A stretch of DNA of 64,000 bases from Hanleya hanleyi (Eukaryota > Mollusca > Polyplacophora > Lepidopleurida > Hanleyidae): assembly GCA_036873755.1 (NCBI GenBank), contig JAVTVY010039192.1:103086-167085 (forward strand). The letters are read 5' to 3'. Below are positions 43,675 through 56,139 of this stretch, in pieces. A model generated the notes under the pieces. The model ran no database searches. It was not told where the DNA came from and worked only from the letters and a program-made list of their open reading frames with translations. The position numbers were made by a program, and so were the translations under genes. Every line of letters begins with the position of its first letter. Positions within the stretch are counted from its first letter, which is position 1.

Positions 43675-44349
43675 GTTATGAACTTGAATGTGGATGAATT
43701 GGCTGAGCAGCTTCACGAGATAGTCAGACATATGCAGGCGTTATTCAGTGACAAGCCAGGGTCATTATATAGCCACGCCCTCTTTTTCCTCTCCATGGCG
43801 ATGCACAGAGTCATGCCGAAATCCTTGCATCGTGTGATCATGCTGGATGCAGATCTCAAATTCAAGACTGACATCAAAGAGCTGTATAACCTCTTTTTAG
43901 AATTCACTGAAACAAATATTATTGGTATTGCACCAGAAATGCAGCCGGTGTACCGACATACATTCCATTCCTACCGACGGAAAAACCACGGGACTCGTGT
44001 GGGGGAACCCCTCCCTGATGGACTTCCTGGGTTTAACAGTGGTGTTCTGTTGCTCAACCTCGAGCGAATGAGGAACTCACAACTTTACAATTCCTTTCTG
44101 AATGCGGAGAAAGTGAAAGCCCTGGCGGAAAAATATGAGTTCAAAGGGCATCTCGGAGACCAGGATTTCTTCACGCTTTTGTCAATGGAGCATGAGGAAT
44201 TGTTTTATTACCTCCCCTGCACTTGGAATCGACAGTTATGCACATGGTGGAGGGACAAGGGATACGAAAGTGTTTTTGATATGTATCACAATTGTGCTGG
44301 AACAATCAATGTCTTTCACGGGAACTGTAACACACCTATACCTGACTAA
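43675..44349 (+). CDS. XXYLT1: Xyloside xylosyltransferase 1, exon 2
   Basis: Acceptor CCTTTTGTATTTCAG, phase 0, 224 codons. Carries the GT8 catalytic core: LHRVIMLDADLKFKTDI with the Mn/UDP-xylose-binding D-A-D, EMQPVYRHTF, LPGFNSGVLLLNLERMR, GHLGDQDFF, CTWNRQLCTWWRD-GY, and the C-terminal HGNCNTPIPD almost identical to human. All motif residues I would expect are present, so the enzyme should be functional. Human has more introns; here one 1.75-kb intron is seen. Confidence 0.95.
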   Translation, partial: VMNLNVDELAEQLHEIVRHMQALFSDKPGSLYSHALFFLSMAMHRVMPKSLHRVIMLDADLKFKTDIKELYNLFLEFTETNIIGIAPEMQPVYRHTFHSYRRKNHGTRVGEPLPDGLPGFNSGVLLLNLERMRNSQLYNSFLNAEKVKALAEKYEFKGHLGDQDFFTLLSMEHEELFYYLPCTWNRQLCTWWRDKGYESVFDMYHNCAGTINVFHGNCNTPIPD

Positions 44350-46290
44350 ACTTGGGGTTGAGGGGTGAAGGGTCGAATCTCAACTTCCTTTGTACATAGC
44401 TATCCTGGGAAGTACAGCCATTCCTGGTGAAACAGTGCATACAAATCAGAAATACAGACTCTGAACTGGAGCTATCATAGTATCAGGCTATATGCCAGGG
44501 CCATATCAAGAGTTTATTTGGGGACACCCTTTCTTGCCTTTTTTGGGCGCATTTGTATGTATTTGAGTGCATTTGTATGTAAAAAGCATTAAAATTGGCT
44601 GTAAAGTTTGGGTGCCCATACGCCTTAACAGGTATCAAAATGGCTCTGGATAATGCACCTCCTGATCACCAACTCGGGGGGGGTCTATAGACACATTATA
44701 GACTCCACATATATGTGACATAGACATGTTAGAAGGAAAAGTAAGGCCATCATTAAAAATCTGTTGATTGGGCATTAAAATAAAACACCCACCAAAATTC
44801 CCCTACACAAAAGTTTTTATTGACCTATCTGCCAGAATTTTTTTTTTTTTTTTCTTGCTTAATATTTCCTGTAAATTAGAGTGACCTGTAATAATAAATA
44901 TCTTTTTCTAAATATACCTACCTAACTTTTTGAGATAGGGTCAGGTTACGCTCAAACATATTTTTAAGGATGCCTAATTTTCTGTAGCAAATGAGGCCTA
45001 TATTCTATGTTGGCAATCTCTTGAGAAAATGGAACATAGCAATAATTTGACAAAGACTTCTATAGCTACATTCAGGCCTAAGCTTTATACATTTCGTTAT
45101 TCTTCATCAAATATGTTATATTACATCTTGATTTTCATACTTAACATCCTATTAGCAATCAGCATGAAAATATTAACCACAAGTATAATCTGCCTGTGCT
45201 ACCATGCCTACAGCCTACCAGCTTTCCTGATGAGTGGGTGATGATAAACAACATACATACAACTCAGTAAATGAGGAGTCTACTGAGATTGACCTAATTA
45301 TGCCAGAAAATGTCACCTTCATTACGGTTTTACCCCATAATTTCACTGCCAAAGTCCAGTTGACCATAGACAAAATGTCCAAAGATGAACTCCATTATAA
45401 ATTATATATGTGCATGTAACCAGAAGTGATGAACTTTTGATGTAACACATTCTCTACATTGCTATCACATTTTAGTATATCATTACGGTATGCTAAGAAA
45501 TATATTGCTAAGCTGCATGTATATTATACAAATAGTGCAATTGATGAAATTCAGCCTTTTGTATAATTACCATTTACGATGTATGGATTTTATATAATTT
45601 TGTTCTAGTCAATGAGCAAAGTACATATAGTGACCTACCATGAATTTTGAACATATGGTCACAACCCGACAGTGCTACTGTACATTCAATGTGCCAGTGT
45701 TAAACTGCTGGCTCTCTTTTAGCTAACCACTATAAATATTTACATATTTGCGATATTGTGTGCTGTATCATGATACATGCTTTAATAATTCAATGACTCA
45801 CAGTATCAGTCCAGCACACAACGCCATAAAATATATCATTCATGTTTAACTAGTGAATAACTGTTGATTATGCCCATTGCCCAGAATCTTAATCAGAATT
45901 TGCATTTGTAGTAGAAATGATATAGTGCAAAAGTTAGATTGCTGAGCTCATTTTTGTTCTTTATGTAATCTGTCTCCATGGAATTTGTGATCCTCCACAG
46001 TCATGACAGTATACTGTTTCACAATCATGACCAAACATATCTGTGATAGTCAACATAGTTTTACATGTAACTAGCTTGAGTTTCCTCTATACCTTCTCCA
46101 CTACATGTACAGTGAAAATACTTTTATAGCTATGTCGCCATATCTCTCAAAAATTGACCACTGTAGTGAAGAAGGTTTAGAGGAAACTCAAAGTGAGTTT
46201 CTACAATACCGTATACCGGTATACATTGATTGTTTCATGACATATTTTCACGGAGAAAACATTACCATAATTTTTTATCTGGTCATTTAG
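44350..46290. other. XXYLT1 3' region; small hairpin
   Basis: Probably contains the XXYLT1 3' UTR. A 27-bp imperfect hairpin lies at 46078-46104 / 46162-46189 (GAGTTTCCTCTATACCTTCT and its complement). No further gene supported. Confidence 0.45.
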
Positions 46291-46299
46291 GCCCGCTGT

Positions 46300-47115
46300 A
46301 ATTATGATGGGACTGTGTGTGTTACCTCTTGTACTGTATACATGGTAGGTGTGTGTGGGTCACCTCTTGTACTGTGGTCACAGTATCATGCCTGAGTGCA
46401 TCACTGCTTGTACTCATGGTTTGAGTGAGTCACTGAGTGGGTCATCTCTTGTACGGTACTGTAGTCATGGTATGATTGAGTGGGTCACCGCTTGTACTGT
46501 ATTCATGGTAGGAATGTGTGGGTCACCTCTTGTACTGTAGTCATTGTTAGGAGTGAGTCACTGTTTATACTTAACCCATGGTATGAGTGGGTCGCCGCTT
46601 GTACTTTAGTCATGGTAGGATTGTGTGGGTCAAATCTTGTACCATAGTCAATGTATGAATGAGTGGGTCGCCGCTTGTACTCTAGTCACTGAGTGGCTAA
46701 CCTCTTACTCTAGCAACAGTGTGAGTGTGACTCACATCTTGTACTGTTGTCTGTAGGCTTTGTGTGACTGGAGGGGTCACTTCAATACAGGGCACATGAT
46801 ACATGTGTGGATCACCTCTTGTATTGTGATCATGGTGTGAGAGAAGGACTCCTCTGTTGTACGGTAATCATAGTGAAAGTACATCTTTGAGTCATCTATC
46901 TTTTACTGTAGTCATGATGTGAGTGAATGACTCACTAACCTCTTATACTGTGATCATGGTGGGAGTGGGTCACTAACCTCTTGTACCGTGATCATGTGTG
47001 AGTGCATGAGTTGGTCACATCTAAGCTTCTCTTCTTGTACTGAAGTCATGGTGTGTCTGGTTCACTCATGGTGCGAGTGCATCACTTATGCACTCACCAT
47101 GATCACCTCTCGTAC
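46300..47115 (+). repeat. Degenerate minisatellite, 35-45 bp unit, about 18 copies
   Basis: Units built from GTGAGTGGGTCACC, CTTGTACTGTAGTCATGGTA and similar. Short frames within it are repeat artefacts. Confidence 0.9.
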
Positions 47116-48300
47116 CGGTACTGTAGTTTTGTATCTTGTATACTACTGTAGTCACGTTTATCCCTGGCAATGTGTATATAGTGTTGTACGGCTGTAACTT
47201 TGTTATGTTTGTCTCAGATTCACCTTTTTATTGGTGTTTCAAAGACACGTTTTAAAGACTGCTCCATGACTGCTTATAATGCTCAGACTCATTAACCAAA
47301 TTGTTGAAAAATTTACATTATATGTATATACACTGTAGCTACCATATGTCAAACCTTATTTTATTAGGTAATTTGCTAAGCCAATGTTTGTTGAATAGTC
47401 TTTCAATCGTGATTAGAAAGATACTTTTACAGTATAGTATATATAATATACAATTTATTCTGTCATCACGATGGAAAGGTAATTATAACAGGAGCCTTGT
47501 GTGAAAGAAATATCATTCTTCGGAAATGAAGACCGCAAGATAGACTACTATCAATTCCCAATTTTCATGTGTGTTATCAGACGGACAGAAAACGAGTTTC
47601 AGCTGGGGAAAAAATATCGTAAGCAGACTACAATTCATAATGGAGAGAGATACATGTCGGTATGAGGCATGGAATTCCATACCATATATACTGTTGAGTG
47701 ACCCCATTGGGGTTTCTAAGAATAATCTGACAGGTGAATGAGTATATACTAGTCTATATGAATGCGGGTTGATTCTGTGAGCCTGCTACAATGAATCTTG
47801 ATACACCAGTAATCTCAATCAAAATTGAACATCTACTGACAATTGTTTTGCTGTAGACATGGTAGATGTAAAGAAATGTATTTTACTGAAACAATATATA
47901 TGCCATTTTCAAAAGCAATAAATTTGAACGGCGCAATGTACACAAATTTAACCATGAAACATTGCCTTCCATGTTATTTTTTTATATACGCCCATCAGTA
48001 GATGAGGTCCTATTATATGATTTTTTTCGAAGTTTCAAGTACAGTTTCTAGAAATCTTGAAACTCCTGAAACTTAGATTATATCTTGGTGTTTTTCAGTG
48101 TCCCTTTTTCGATCTTTTTCGCTCAGATTCAAAATTCTGTAAACAAAATTACAAATCAATCGTTTGTTCTTAGTAACAATGGACAAAAAGATCCTCTAGT
48201 CATTAGCTTACAATTATCGGACAATGGTGGGCGCCAAGATCCTTCAGGATCTCTCGTCTCTTTTTAACTTTTTCATTGTCCGTCAATTTTGATCAGACAT
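47116..48300. other. Intergenic, nothing recognised
   Basis: AT-rich, with short chance frames only. Confidence 0.4.
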
Positions 48301-48309
48301 TCACTGCAT

Positions 48310-48860
48310 GCAACACCTCTTTTCTTGCATACGCAAGACCTCAAAGTGGGTTTGATGGATTCTTTCGAAATTTGCCACACATTGTCATTACCTTGTGAAA
48401 ACCTTTTCTACCCGATCCGACGTTTTGTCGTGAATTATGCCCCTTGATCATCGAAAATCTAATTCTATCAGTTACCTTTCCTTGTGAATGCAACTCGTCG
48501 AAGAGGTTTGTTGGATTCTTTCCAAATTTGCCAAATATTATTGTTACCATGTGAGGAGGTGCATATGACCTTTTTGACCTGATCGGATGTTTTCTTCTGA
48601 GTTATGTCCCTTGATAATCTAAAACAATTCCATATCTGCTGCCTTCTCTTGCAAAGGCAATTCGTCATAGAGTTTTTGTTGAATCCTTTTGAAATTTTCC
48701 ACAAATTATCGTCGCCATTATGTGAAGACGGTCTCCTGATGTTGCTGGAGCATATCACGTTGAGCATACTGGTTCTCGTCGGATCACAGAAAGTAAGCAA
48801 TGTTGACTGCGGTCAATACAAGCTCATTTTGAGGTCAAAGGTCAAGGTCAGTGAAGTCAA
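48310..48860 (-). repeat. Three tandem ~160-bp repeats
   Basis: Copies near 48310, 48476 and 48645 share GGATTCTTTC(C/G)AAATTTGCC, TTGTTACC(A/T)TGTGA, GA(A/G)TTATG(C/T)CCCTTGAT and TTGCAAAGGCAATTCGTC-like segments. Similar segments are dispersed near 17290, 18130 and 62480, so this belongs to a common interspersed family. No intact ORF. Confidence 0.75.
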
Positions 48861-49440
48861 AAATCAGTAATACTTGAAATGGCTATGTTTATGCTATAAG
48901 TACAGTTCTGGATTGTGATGGCGGAGAAGAAGCCTATTGATTTTCATCCCTCCGCCAATTTTGGTAAAAAAAAAATGGAATGTTTTACCCCCTCCCATAC
49001 ACAAAATTCAAGCCAGTGTACATGGGAAAACATCCTGATTGTTAGACCAACCCTTCCCCTCGCTGCATACGTAATACTTGAATGCCCCCTAAGGGTGCTG
49101 TCCAGTGATCTGTCCTGTCTGTTCATCTTGCTTGTTAAACACAATATGAAGGAGTATTGTCAGGCTTCCCAAATTCATTTACCGTACATGTAACATGCAG
49201 CTGAAGCCTATTGAAGATGACTTTCCTTGACCTTTTTCTTCAGGGTCAAATTCCAGTAATGGTGATATCCTGGGGTTGCCATTGCAATGTGAAGTGGTCA
49301 CTTCAGGTAATTTGATGGTCCAGGTAAAAGTAAAACTAGGATTTTCCGTGAAGTTGTTGAGAAACGGACATTACACCCAAAAATGCAGAAAAACGTACAT
49401 TAACCCCACCGGAGATATTGGCCAGTCATGATCCAGATGT
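48861..49440. other. Flank of the DIRS-like element
   Basis: Low coding potential. The element's left end may lie around 49430-49560, but I cannot see a terminal repeat that fixes it. Confidence 0.35.
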
Positions 49441-49566
49441 AGCATGGAGGATCTGGTCTTGTAGCGCTCTGGTGTAGAATACAGTAGTGTCGGTTTGGAC
49501 TGGAAATGACGTCATCCAGAACATTTTATATGTTCGAGGCTTGTAACCGGGAACCAAGCGAAGCAA

Positions 49567-51273
49567 TTGAAATGCTGGGACGCAGCTAAAACCTACTACA
49601 GGCTTGCTACTACTTGTGATGCTACTATTACATCGCATACTTCTGGTATGCCTTCAATGTATAACAAGCTGGACGATTATTATACTGCTCCTGCGTACTC
49701 CCCACTTCCGGTTCGTCCTGCAGTATATAGGCCCGCATCATATCCTTTTATGGCCTGTGTACATGTAGCTCGGCCGTATGATGTACCTCGTCATGTGACG
49801 TCACCTTTTCATTCTTCTGTTCCGTCACAGTTGACTTCCGGTACATCGGGTGCTTACTACCGGTCCCCATCTCCTAGGCCCGTGAGGCAGGCATTCTATG
49901 CCGTATCATGCGCCTATCCCGAGTCTTGAAGTTAAGGTTGCACACCCGGGCTTGCCTAGATACCCAGCTAGGCCGGCGATGTCTCAGTATGCTGCTGCTT
50001 CCGGTACTCCACTACTTCCACTTTCTGTTCGGCAGTACCAGACTCCAGTGATAACTATTTCTGCCGACCTTTCTCAGAGGGTTAGTAGATTGTCAGCTGA
50101 TTTCGCAGGACTTCAACGAGATATGTTGATGCCTCGTCCACCACCGCCAATGCCACTTCCGGTGCCACGCTGGGCGTTCATCTTCTCCTTTATGCGCTAC
50201 GCAACCACTTGATCTGTTTGTAGCCAATAGACCTGCACCTCCTCCTTTCGTGCCTAGGTTTCCGGCTGCTGACCACCATGTGACAGTGAATAACGCTTAG
50301 CCGAAAACGGAGAAGGAAACCTCTCTATTTCATGCTGATCCGGACTCCTCAGTGGCCAATTACGCTCAGACTTTGGCTCGTCTGTACGAGATGTTCCCGG
50401 ATATGCCCCCTTCGCCAGTTATGGCCTATGTTTATGTATACTATGATTTTCTTTTTGAATTTGGGGCTAATACTGTTATATGGAATAGGTCTTTGGATTA
50501 TGGACGCGGATATTCTCTAATGGACGACGGATGGATTATGAATGACGGACTATACGCTTGTAATGGAACCACGGAGAGTGACTGCGATGTCGGACCTCCA
50601 GTCGGAGCCTACTCATCGCACATCTCTCCCGCTGTCCAGAGCCGTTCTCGTATGCGCTGACCATATGCGGGATGCCTTTTCTCAACCTCAGACCCAGGAT
50701 GAGAGGCAGGGACTTCTACAACCTAGATCTCTGTTTAAGAGATCTAAAGGACCCTTCCCGTTGAAAAGGTCTAATTTCCGGTCTTATCAAGTGCATGGCT
50801 CACCCTGGCACCATCGAGCTGCGGTTCAGGAACCGGAGTTCGAGCAGTTTATAGGGGCATCTCCGCCCAAGAAAGATATTCCTCTTTCTGTCTGTCAGAT
50901 GTGTGTCCTGGAAGACACGTCTAGACAAGAGGTTGCGATCTCTTCCCATCTCGATTGGTTTGTTTTTGCCATTCGAACGATTTTGAATCGTATTCCTCAA
51001 TCATCTTCAACTGGTTTTGTTACTGTTCCACTTGAGGATGTAAACCTGATGAAGGACTTCCTGCCAGCTGCTGCGCGTGCAGACGCTGACTTAATGGCTT
51101 CATCTGCCTATTTATCAGCTATGTTCGTACACCTTAGACGTCTTGCAATGTTTCAGGCCCTGCCTACGTATACCCTGGACAGTGTCAAGACCGCCTTAAT
51201 GGAGCAGTCCCCTGCCTCAGGACTTCTGTTCGCCGGCATTCTTCCGGTCCTACAGAAGAGGGAAGTCTGCTAA
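49567..51273 (+). pseudogene. Gag-like region of the DIRS-like element
   Basis: Four overlapping frames (49567-49929, 49898-50212, 50352-50660 and 50542-51273) with a Pro/Tyr/Ser-rich N-terminal half and a helical C-terminal half (LDWFVFAIRTILNRIPQ), as in DIRS gag. A ~165-bp copy of dispersed repeat G (50425-50590) is embedded in it. Confidence 0.7.
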
Positions 51274-51334
51274 ACCCCCAAGAAATGAGGGCACGGGCCA
51301 TGCAGATGTTCTTTCTGCATGGCGAGACCGCGCG

Positions 51335-52618
51335 TTGCTGCCATTCCCGGTCAGGCCAAATCCGGTTCTTCCCGCAGGCGGGAGACTTTCCCAGTTTTGG
51401 CAGAATTGGGAGGCGATTCAGGCGGATCCATGGGTGGTGAACACCTTACGGCACAGGTATCGGCTGGAGTTCGCCACAACTCCCCTGTTGACTATGTCGT
51501 CACGGATTCCTGTGCGTCAGGAGCACCTGTTGGAGATTCGGAAGTCAGTGGACAAGTTGGTAAAGAAGGGTGCTGTTATAGAACTTCCTCCAACAGATAT
51601 GTCCCCGGGCTTTTATTCTCTGGTATTCCTGGTCCCCAAGAAGAATACGCAGAGATGCGCATGGTTATCAACCTGCGTCGACTGAACAAGGATTTCTTAG
51701 CCACCCCACCTCATTTCCGCATAGAGTCATATCAGACTATTCGTACGGCTCTAATGCAAGGGGACTGGATGACGTCACTGGACCTCCAGGACACCTATCT
51801 GCATGTTCTGATATTCAGGGATCATCACAAGTACATGCGCTTTTTGGTCGGCAACCGGAAGTTTCAGCTACTTGTACTCCCTTTCGGACTCTTCACCTCC
51901 CCATGGGTCTTCACCAGAATTTTCAATCTGGTGGCAGCGTTTCTGGACTCTCGAGGTCTAAAGTATAACTTTTATCTCGACGATTCCCTCCTGCGGAATC
52001 AGTGCAGGAACGAGCTCATCAAGGACACCAAATTTGTTTGGGAGATCCTAGTTGCCCTGAGCTATCTTCCTCACGAGGGCAAATCGGAGTTAATGCCATC
52101 GCAGTCTCGAGTCTTCCTTGGAGTTTCTTACGACACACTCACAATGTTAGCGAAACCTCCGGAAGACCGCTGGAAGAAAATTCAGGTGGCGGTACCGAAG
52201 TTCATTTCAGCACCGCACAGGAGTGCTCTACAATTCGCTGCAATGCTCGGCCTGTTAACATGTAACTCCTCGAGGTTGGTTGCAGCTTCGGCCATTGATG
52301 ATGCACCGCAACAAATTCCGGCCGAAACGACACCTATGTCCATCTGTCCCTGTGACAGGATGTCAAACGTCTCCTACGTTGGTGGCTGCAGCCGGAGAAC
52401 GTGATGATCGTTGTCTCTTTCCTACCCTTTCAGCTGTCCCGCCAACTGTTCACGGACGCATCGATGGAAGGATGGGGAGCACATTTGGGTTTGAGGCCAA
52501 TATCCGGCTTGTGGAACGACAACCAGAGGAAGATGCACATCAATGTATTGGAGTTTCAGGCCGTGTGCCTCTCCATACAGATTCCTTCCTGACCTCATGG
52601 ACAAACGCTTGTTTGTAG
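51335..52618 (+). pseudogene. Reverse transcriptase and RNase H of the DIRS-like element
   Basis: The N-terminal RT part (GGRLSQFWQNWEAIQADPWV ... GFYSLVFLVPKKN) is in one frame to about 51650. Fingers, palm and thumb then follow in another frame (VINLRRLNKDF, SLDLQDTYLHV, PFGLFTSPWVFT, and the catalytic YLDD at about 51975). RNase H begins at ~52445 (LFTDASMEGWGAHLG) in a third frame and continues past 52618 with FVATDSMTVMAYIN and ILGHLNVLADPLSR. Catalytic motifs are still readable, but at least three frameshifts separate them, so no active enzyme can be made. Confidence 0.87.
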
Positions 52619-53135
52619 CGACTGACAGCATGACTGTCATGGCCTACATAAACAAGCAAGGGGAACTCACTTCCCCCAGCTACTGGATCAGGCACAGAAG
52701 TTCTTCAACCTTTGTTGGGACAACAGAATTTCTGTGCAAGCTCGCCACATTCTCGGTCATCTGAACGTCTTGGCAGACCCGTTATCCAGGCCAAACCAGA
52801 TAATCTCGACCGAATGGCAGCTTCATGAGGACATCCTAGCCCAGATGTCTCGGATATGGGAGATGCCGAATGTAGATCTATTCGCCACCCGTTGGAACCG
52901 TCTACTGCTGGTCTATGTGTCTCCTGTTCCGGATCCAGCAGCATTGGCAGTCGACGCCCTGTCTTTGGACTGGTCCCACATGATTGCATACGCATACCCG
53001 CCGCCAGCAATCTTGTCACAAGTTCTCCGGAAGATCCGACCACAGCCGTGCGTGGTCTACCTTGTGGCTCCGTGATGGCTCACTCGCCCATGGTTTCCAG
53101 ACCCTTCTCATAGACGTACCTCGTCAAGTGCCGCT

Positions 53136-54288
53136 TTGGCGGAACCTGCTTTGTCAGCCGAGACCCAGTCTTTACCACTCGAATCCCGGTCTGTTTCATC
53201 TGACCGCGTTCAAGTGCTCCAGCATCAGCTCGCTAAGGCTGGATTTTCTGTCGAAGCATCCGAGAAGATGGTCCGGTCCATCAGAGCATCAACAACTGCG
53301 GTGTACCAGAACAAGTGGAAGATCTTTGCTACCTGGTGTTTTGGACGTGGAATTGTTCCAACCTCTGCCTCTGTTCAGCAGGTAGCTGACTTCGTTTTGC
53401 ATCTCTTCCATGACAGGCAGCTTGTTCCGACCATGGTCGACGGTTATCGGTCCGCTATTGCCAGGATATTTCAGTTGACCACAGGTGTCAACCCATCACT
53501 CGACGTCAACCTCTCGGCTCTCCTTCGTTCCTTTCGGGTAGAGTGGCCTACTCCGACGCCGCAGCGTCCTAAATGGGATTTGGCACTGGTTCTTAGGCGC
53601 CTTTCCATGCCCCCATCCCCCTTCGAACCTATCGGCACCTGTGAGATGAAGTTTCTTTCCTACAAGACCGTATTTCTGATCGCCTTTGCTTCTGCCGCCC
53701 ATGTATCAGAAATCTATACCTTGAACTTTAGGCTTTGAGATATAACCATGAGTGGACCTGGGTGGCGTTATCTACTCTTCCGGAGTTTGTCGGAACCAGT
53801 CCCTCTACGACAATCTTCCGCGAGAGTTCGTCATCACGGCTCTGTCCAAAAGTCTGTCTGCAGGTGTTGACGACGACAGAGTCATGTGCCCCGTCAGAGC
53901 TCTCTCCTGTTATCTAGCTCGTGTTGATCAGCAGAGAGCAGGGCGGGTGCGTCTATTTATCCCTTTTGGCCCCTTGTCGAAGCAGGAGATATCTAATAAT
54001 ACCATATCTTCCTGGCTTTCGAAGACCATTCGTCTCTTATATGGACATACCTTCTGGGTTAACTACCTTAACCAAGGCACCACCCATGAGGTCAGGGCCA
54101 TGGCGGCATCCTGGCCTCTATGGACCAATAGATCCTTGTCTGACATTATGAGGGCCTGCTACTGGAGGAGCAGCATGACCTTCGTCTCGCATTACCCCCG
54201 GGATATGACGCTTCAACGACGGGACATCTACTGTCTGGGCCCCCTGGTGACTGCCCAGTCCGTTGCAGATCCGTCTTCAATGCACTAG
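53136..54288 (+). pseudogene. Tyrosine recombinase of the DIRS-like element
   Basis: The core-binding domain (SIRASTTAVYQNKWKIFATW) and start of the catalytic domain are in frame 53136-53738. After a stop and frame change, the rest is in 53752-54288. The H-x-x-R box is THEVRAMAAS, followed by ACYWRSSMTFVSHYPRD with the presumed nucleophilic Tyr. At the first catalytic Arg position (FASAAHVSEI) His replaces Arg, a single CGT to CAT change. The recombinase is dead on two counts. Confidence 0.85.
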
Positions 54289-54770
54289 ACCTCGATTTTT
54301 CGAAAAGAAGGGGGGGGGGAGGTGTTAGGTCTAGTGCCTGTCAGCTTGTGATCACATCAAGGACCATGCTGGCATTCTTATGCCTTTATGGCCTTTGATT
54401 ACATCACTAACTCCTGTACTTCCATTCGCCTATGCTCGAGATTCCTTTTGCTTTCGATCACTCATTCCCTCCGTCCTGCTATGGTATTCTAGCAATAAAG
54501 TATGTGAAGGTAAGTTTTACAGCGCAAGAAATATGAAAAATTTGAAAATCAATTTTCCTATTTCTAAGCTTAAACTTACCTTCACATACTGTGATGGCCC
54601 TCCCAGCCTCCCCGCTGATGGGTTATTCACTCTGCGTTGAATAGGGAAGAAGGAAGTGAGGCGGTCGGTCACATGGGATCTGGGTACTCTCGCATGGGCA
54701 TTGGGCAGTACAGGGACTATTTTAGTTCTGTGGTAATAAATTACAATAGGGCAATCGCCTTGATGAAAAA

Positions 54771-55440
54771 AAACTTAGTGTAATAGTTATCCAGAATAAA
54801 CAGGAATTCGTGGAGGTCCCATTAGACAGATTAAAAATGTATTTGACAATAGAATTCAAGCAAAAAAATTGGATTAATTCATCAGATGTATAGCTGGACA
54901 CATTTTGCTCGATTTCTAGCCTTTCATTTGTGTACAAAATCCGAGATTTAAACGTTTATTTCTCGAAAAGTATCCATGCTACGCTTTTGGAATTTGGCAT
55001 GCTTGTTACTTTTAAGGTGATCTAGTAAAAATTATCTCACTTTCTGTAAGTTCGGATTAGTTCTTCAATAATTCAACTTTTAAGACAAACGACTGTAAAA
55101 ACAAAACCAGGCAAAAAAATTTAAAAATGAGATATTGTTTACTAGTTCTAATTGTCTCCTATCAACGTACATGTATACCATCAAAGTTGAAACAAGACCA
55201 ACAGTTTTCATGAAATTTCAATTGAAAAATAGACGCTATTGTTTTCATTTTAATTTTTTAAAATTGGAATATTTCCTACACAGTAGCAACGTCGGTTATA
55301 CAGATCATATAGTTGGAATCCCTACGATGTACGCTTTCATAAAATATATAGTTTATTATGGTTATCTTGTATATTTATTGATACAGACGACAAATTGTCA
55401 CGGGGGTGCAAACACTGCTTCTAAGTGGACAGCTATCCTT
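54771..55440. other. Intergenic, nothing recognised
   Basis: AT-rich. A 108-codon plus-strand frame (55135-55461) has low complexity and no motif. Confidence 0.4.
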
Positions 55441-55454
55441 AAAGAATTTCCGCT

Positions 55455-56130
55455 TCCATAATCCAAACACCTACTTCAAATAACAGCTTTAGCACAAAAA
55501 ATGCAAATCATAGTTTACATAGAAATAGGCTAGTTTCCTGCAAGAGAGAAGCGGTCAACAGTTTTCAATGATGCTAACAAGACATCATGATGTTCCACAA
55601 ACATCAAATCCGTCTCGCTGACCAGTATTCTTAATCCATTAGGGTTTCGTTGTAAAGTCGTTATCTGGAGGATGATGTATCTCATTCACGCTTTCTTTGT
55701 GGCTGTTCATGTGAACACCATGATGATCTTGAAATACATGGGTATGTATGGCCCTAGGCCCGGATTAGACACAAGTTACGAAACATAACGCCATAGATCT
55801 TGCACGCTACTCTCGTATTTTGATAAGGTATAACTGCAACCTCCGACAAGGCTCGGAACATGCGAGTCTTACTATGACAGTGATTACAAGCGTCTGGTCC
55901 GTCATTCATAATTCAGCCGTCGTCCATAATCCAAAGACCTATTCCTTATTCCATATAACAGTATTAGCACCAAATTCAAAAAGACAATCATAGTATACAA
56001 AAACATAGGCTTGTTTCCTGCAAGAGAGAAGCGGTCAACAGTTTTCATTGATGCCGGCATGATGTCCAAATAACTGCACGATCTACAGCCTGTGACAGTG
56101 AACGCCGTCAACCCGCATCGCAGTCACTAC
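55455..56130 (-). repeat. Two head-to-tail copies of dispersed repeat G
   Basis: CATAATCCAAA, a GCAAGAGAGAAGCGGTCAAC module and CGCCATAGATCTTGCACGCT recur with a spacing of about 450 bp. The second copy (55860-56130) runs up to the start of the Gypsy pol remnant. A further partial copy follows the pol remnant at 58340-58430, so the repeat may represent non-coding parts of that element. Confidence 0.65.
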
Positions 56131-56139
56131 CAAAACATC

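Larger units (their letters stand above)
49440..54770 (+). mobile_element. DIRS-like tyrosine-recombinase retrotransposon, degraded
   Basis: Order gag-like, reverse transcriptase, RNase H, tyrosine recombinase, with no DDE integrase: this defines DIRS/Ngaro-type elements, which integrate as circles through the recombinase. The coding region is broken into at least eight frames. A small inverted pair (GTATGTGAAGGTAAGTTT at ~54500 and its complement at ~54575) marks the 3' non-coding end; an exact boundary cannot be set. It lies in the interval between XXYLT1 and the CARD exon. Confidence 0.87.
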
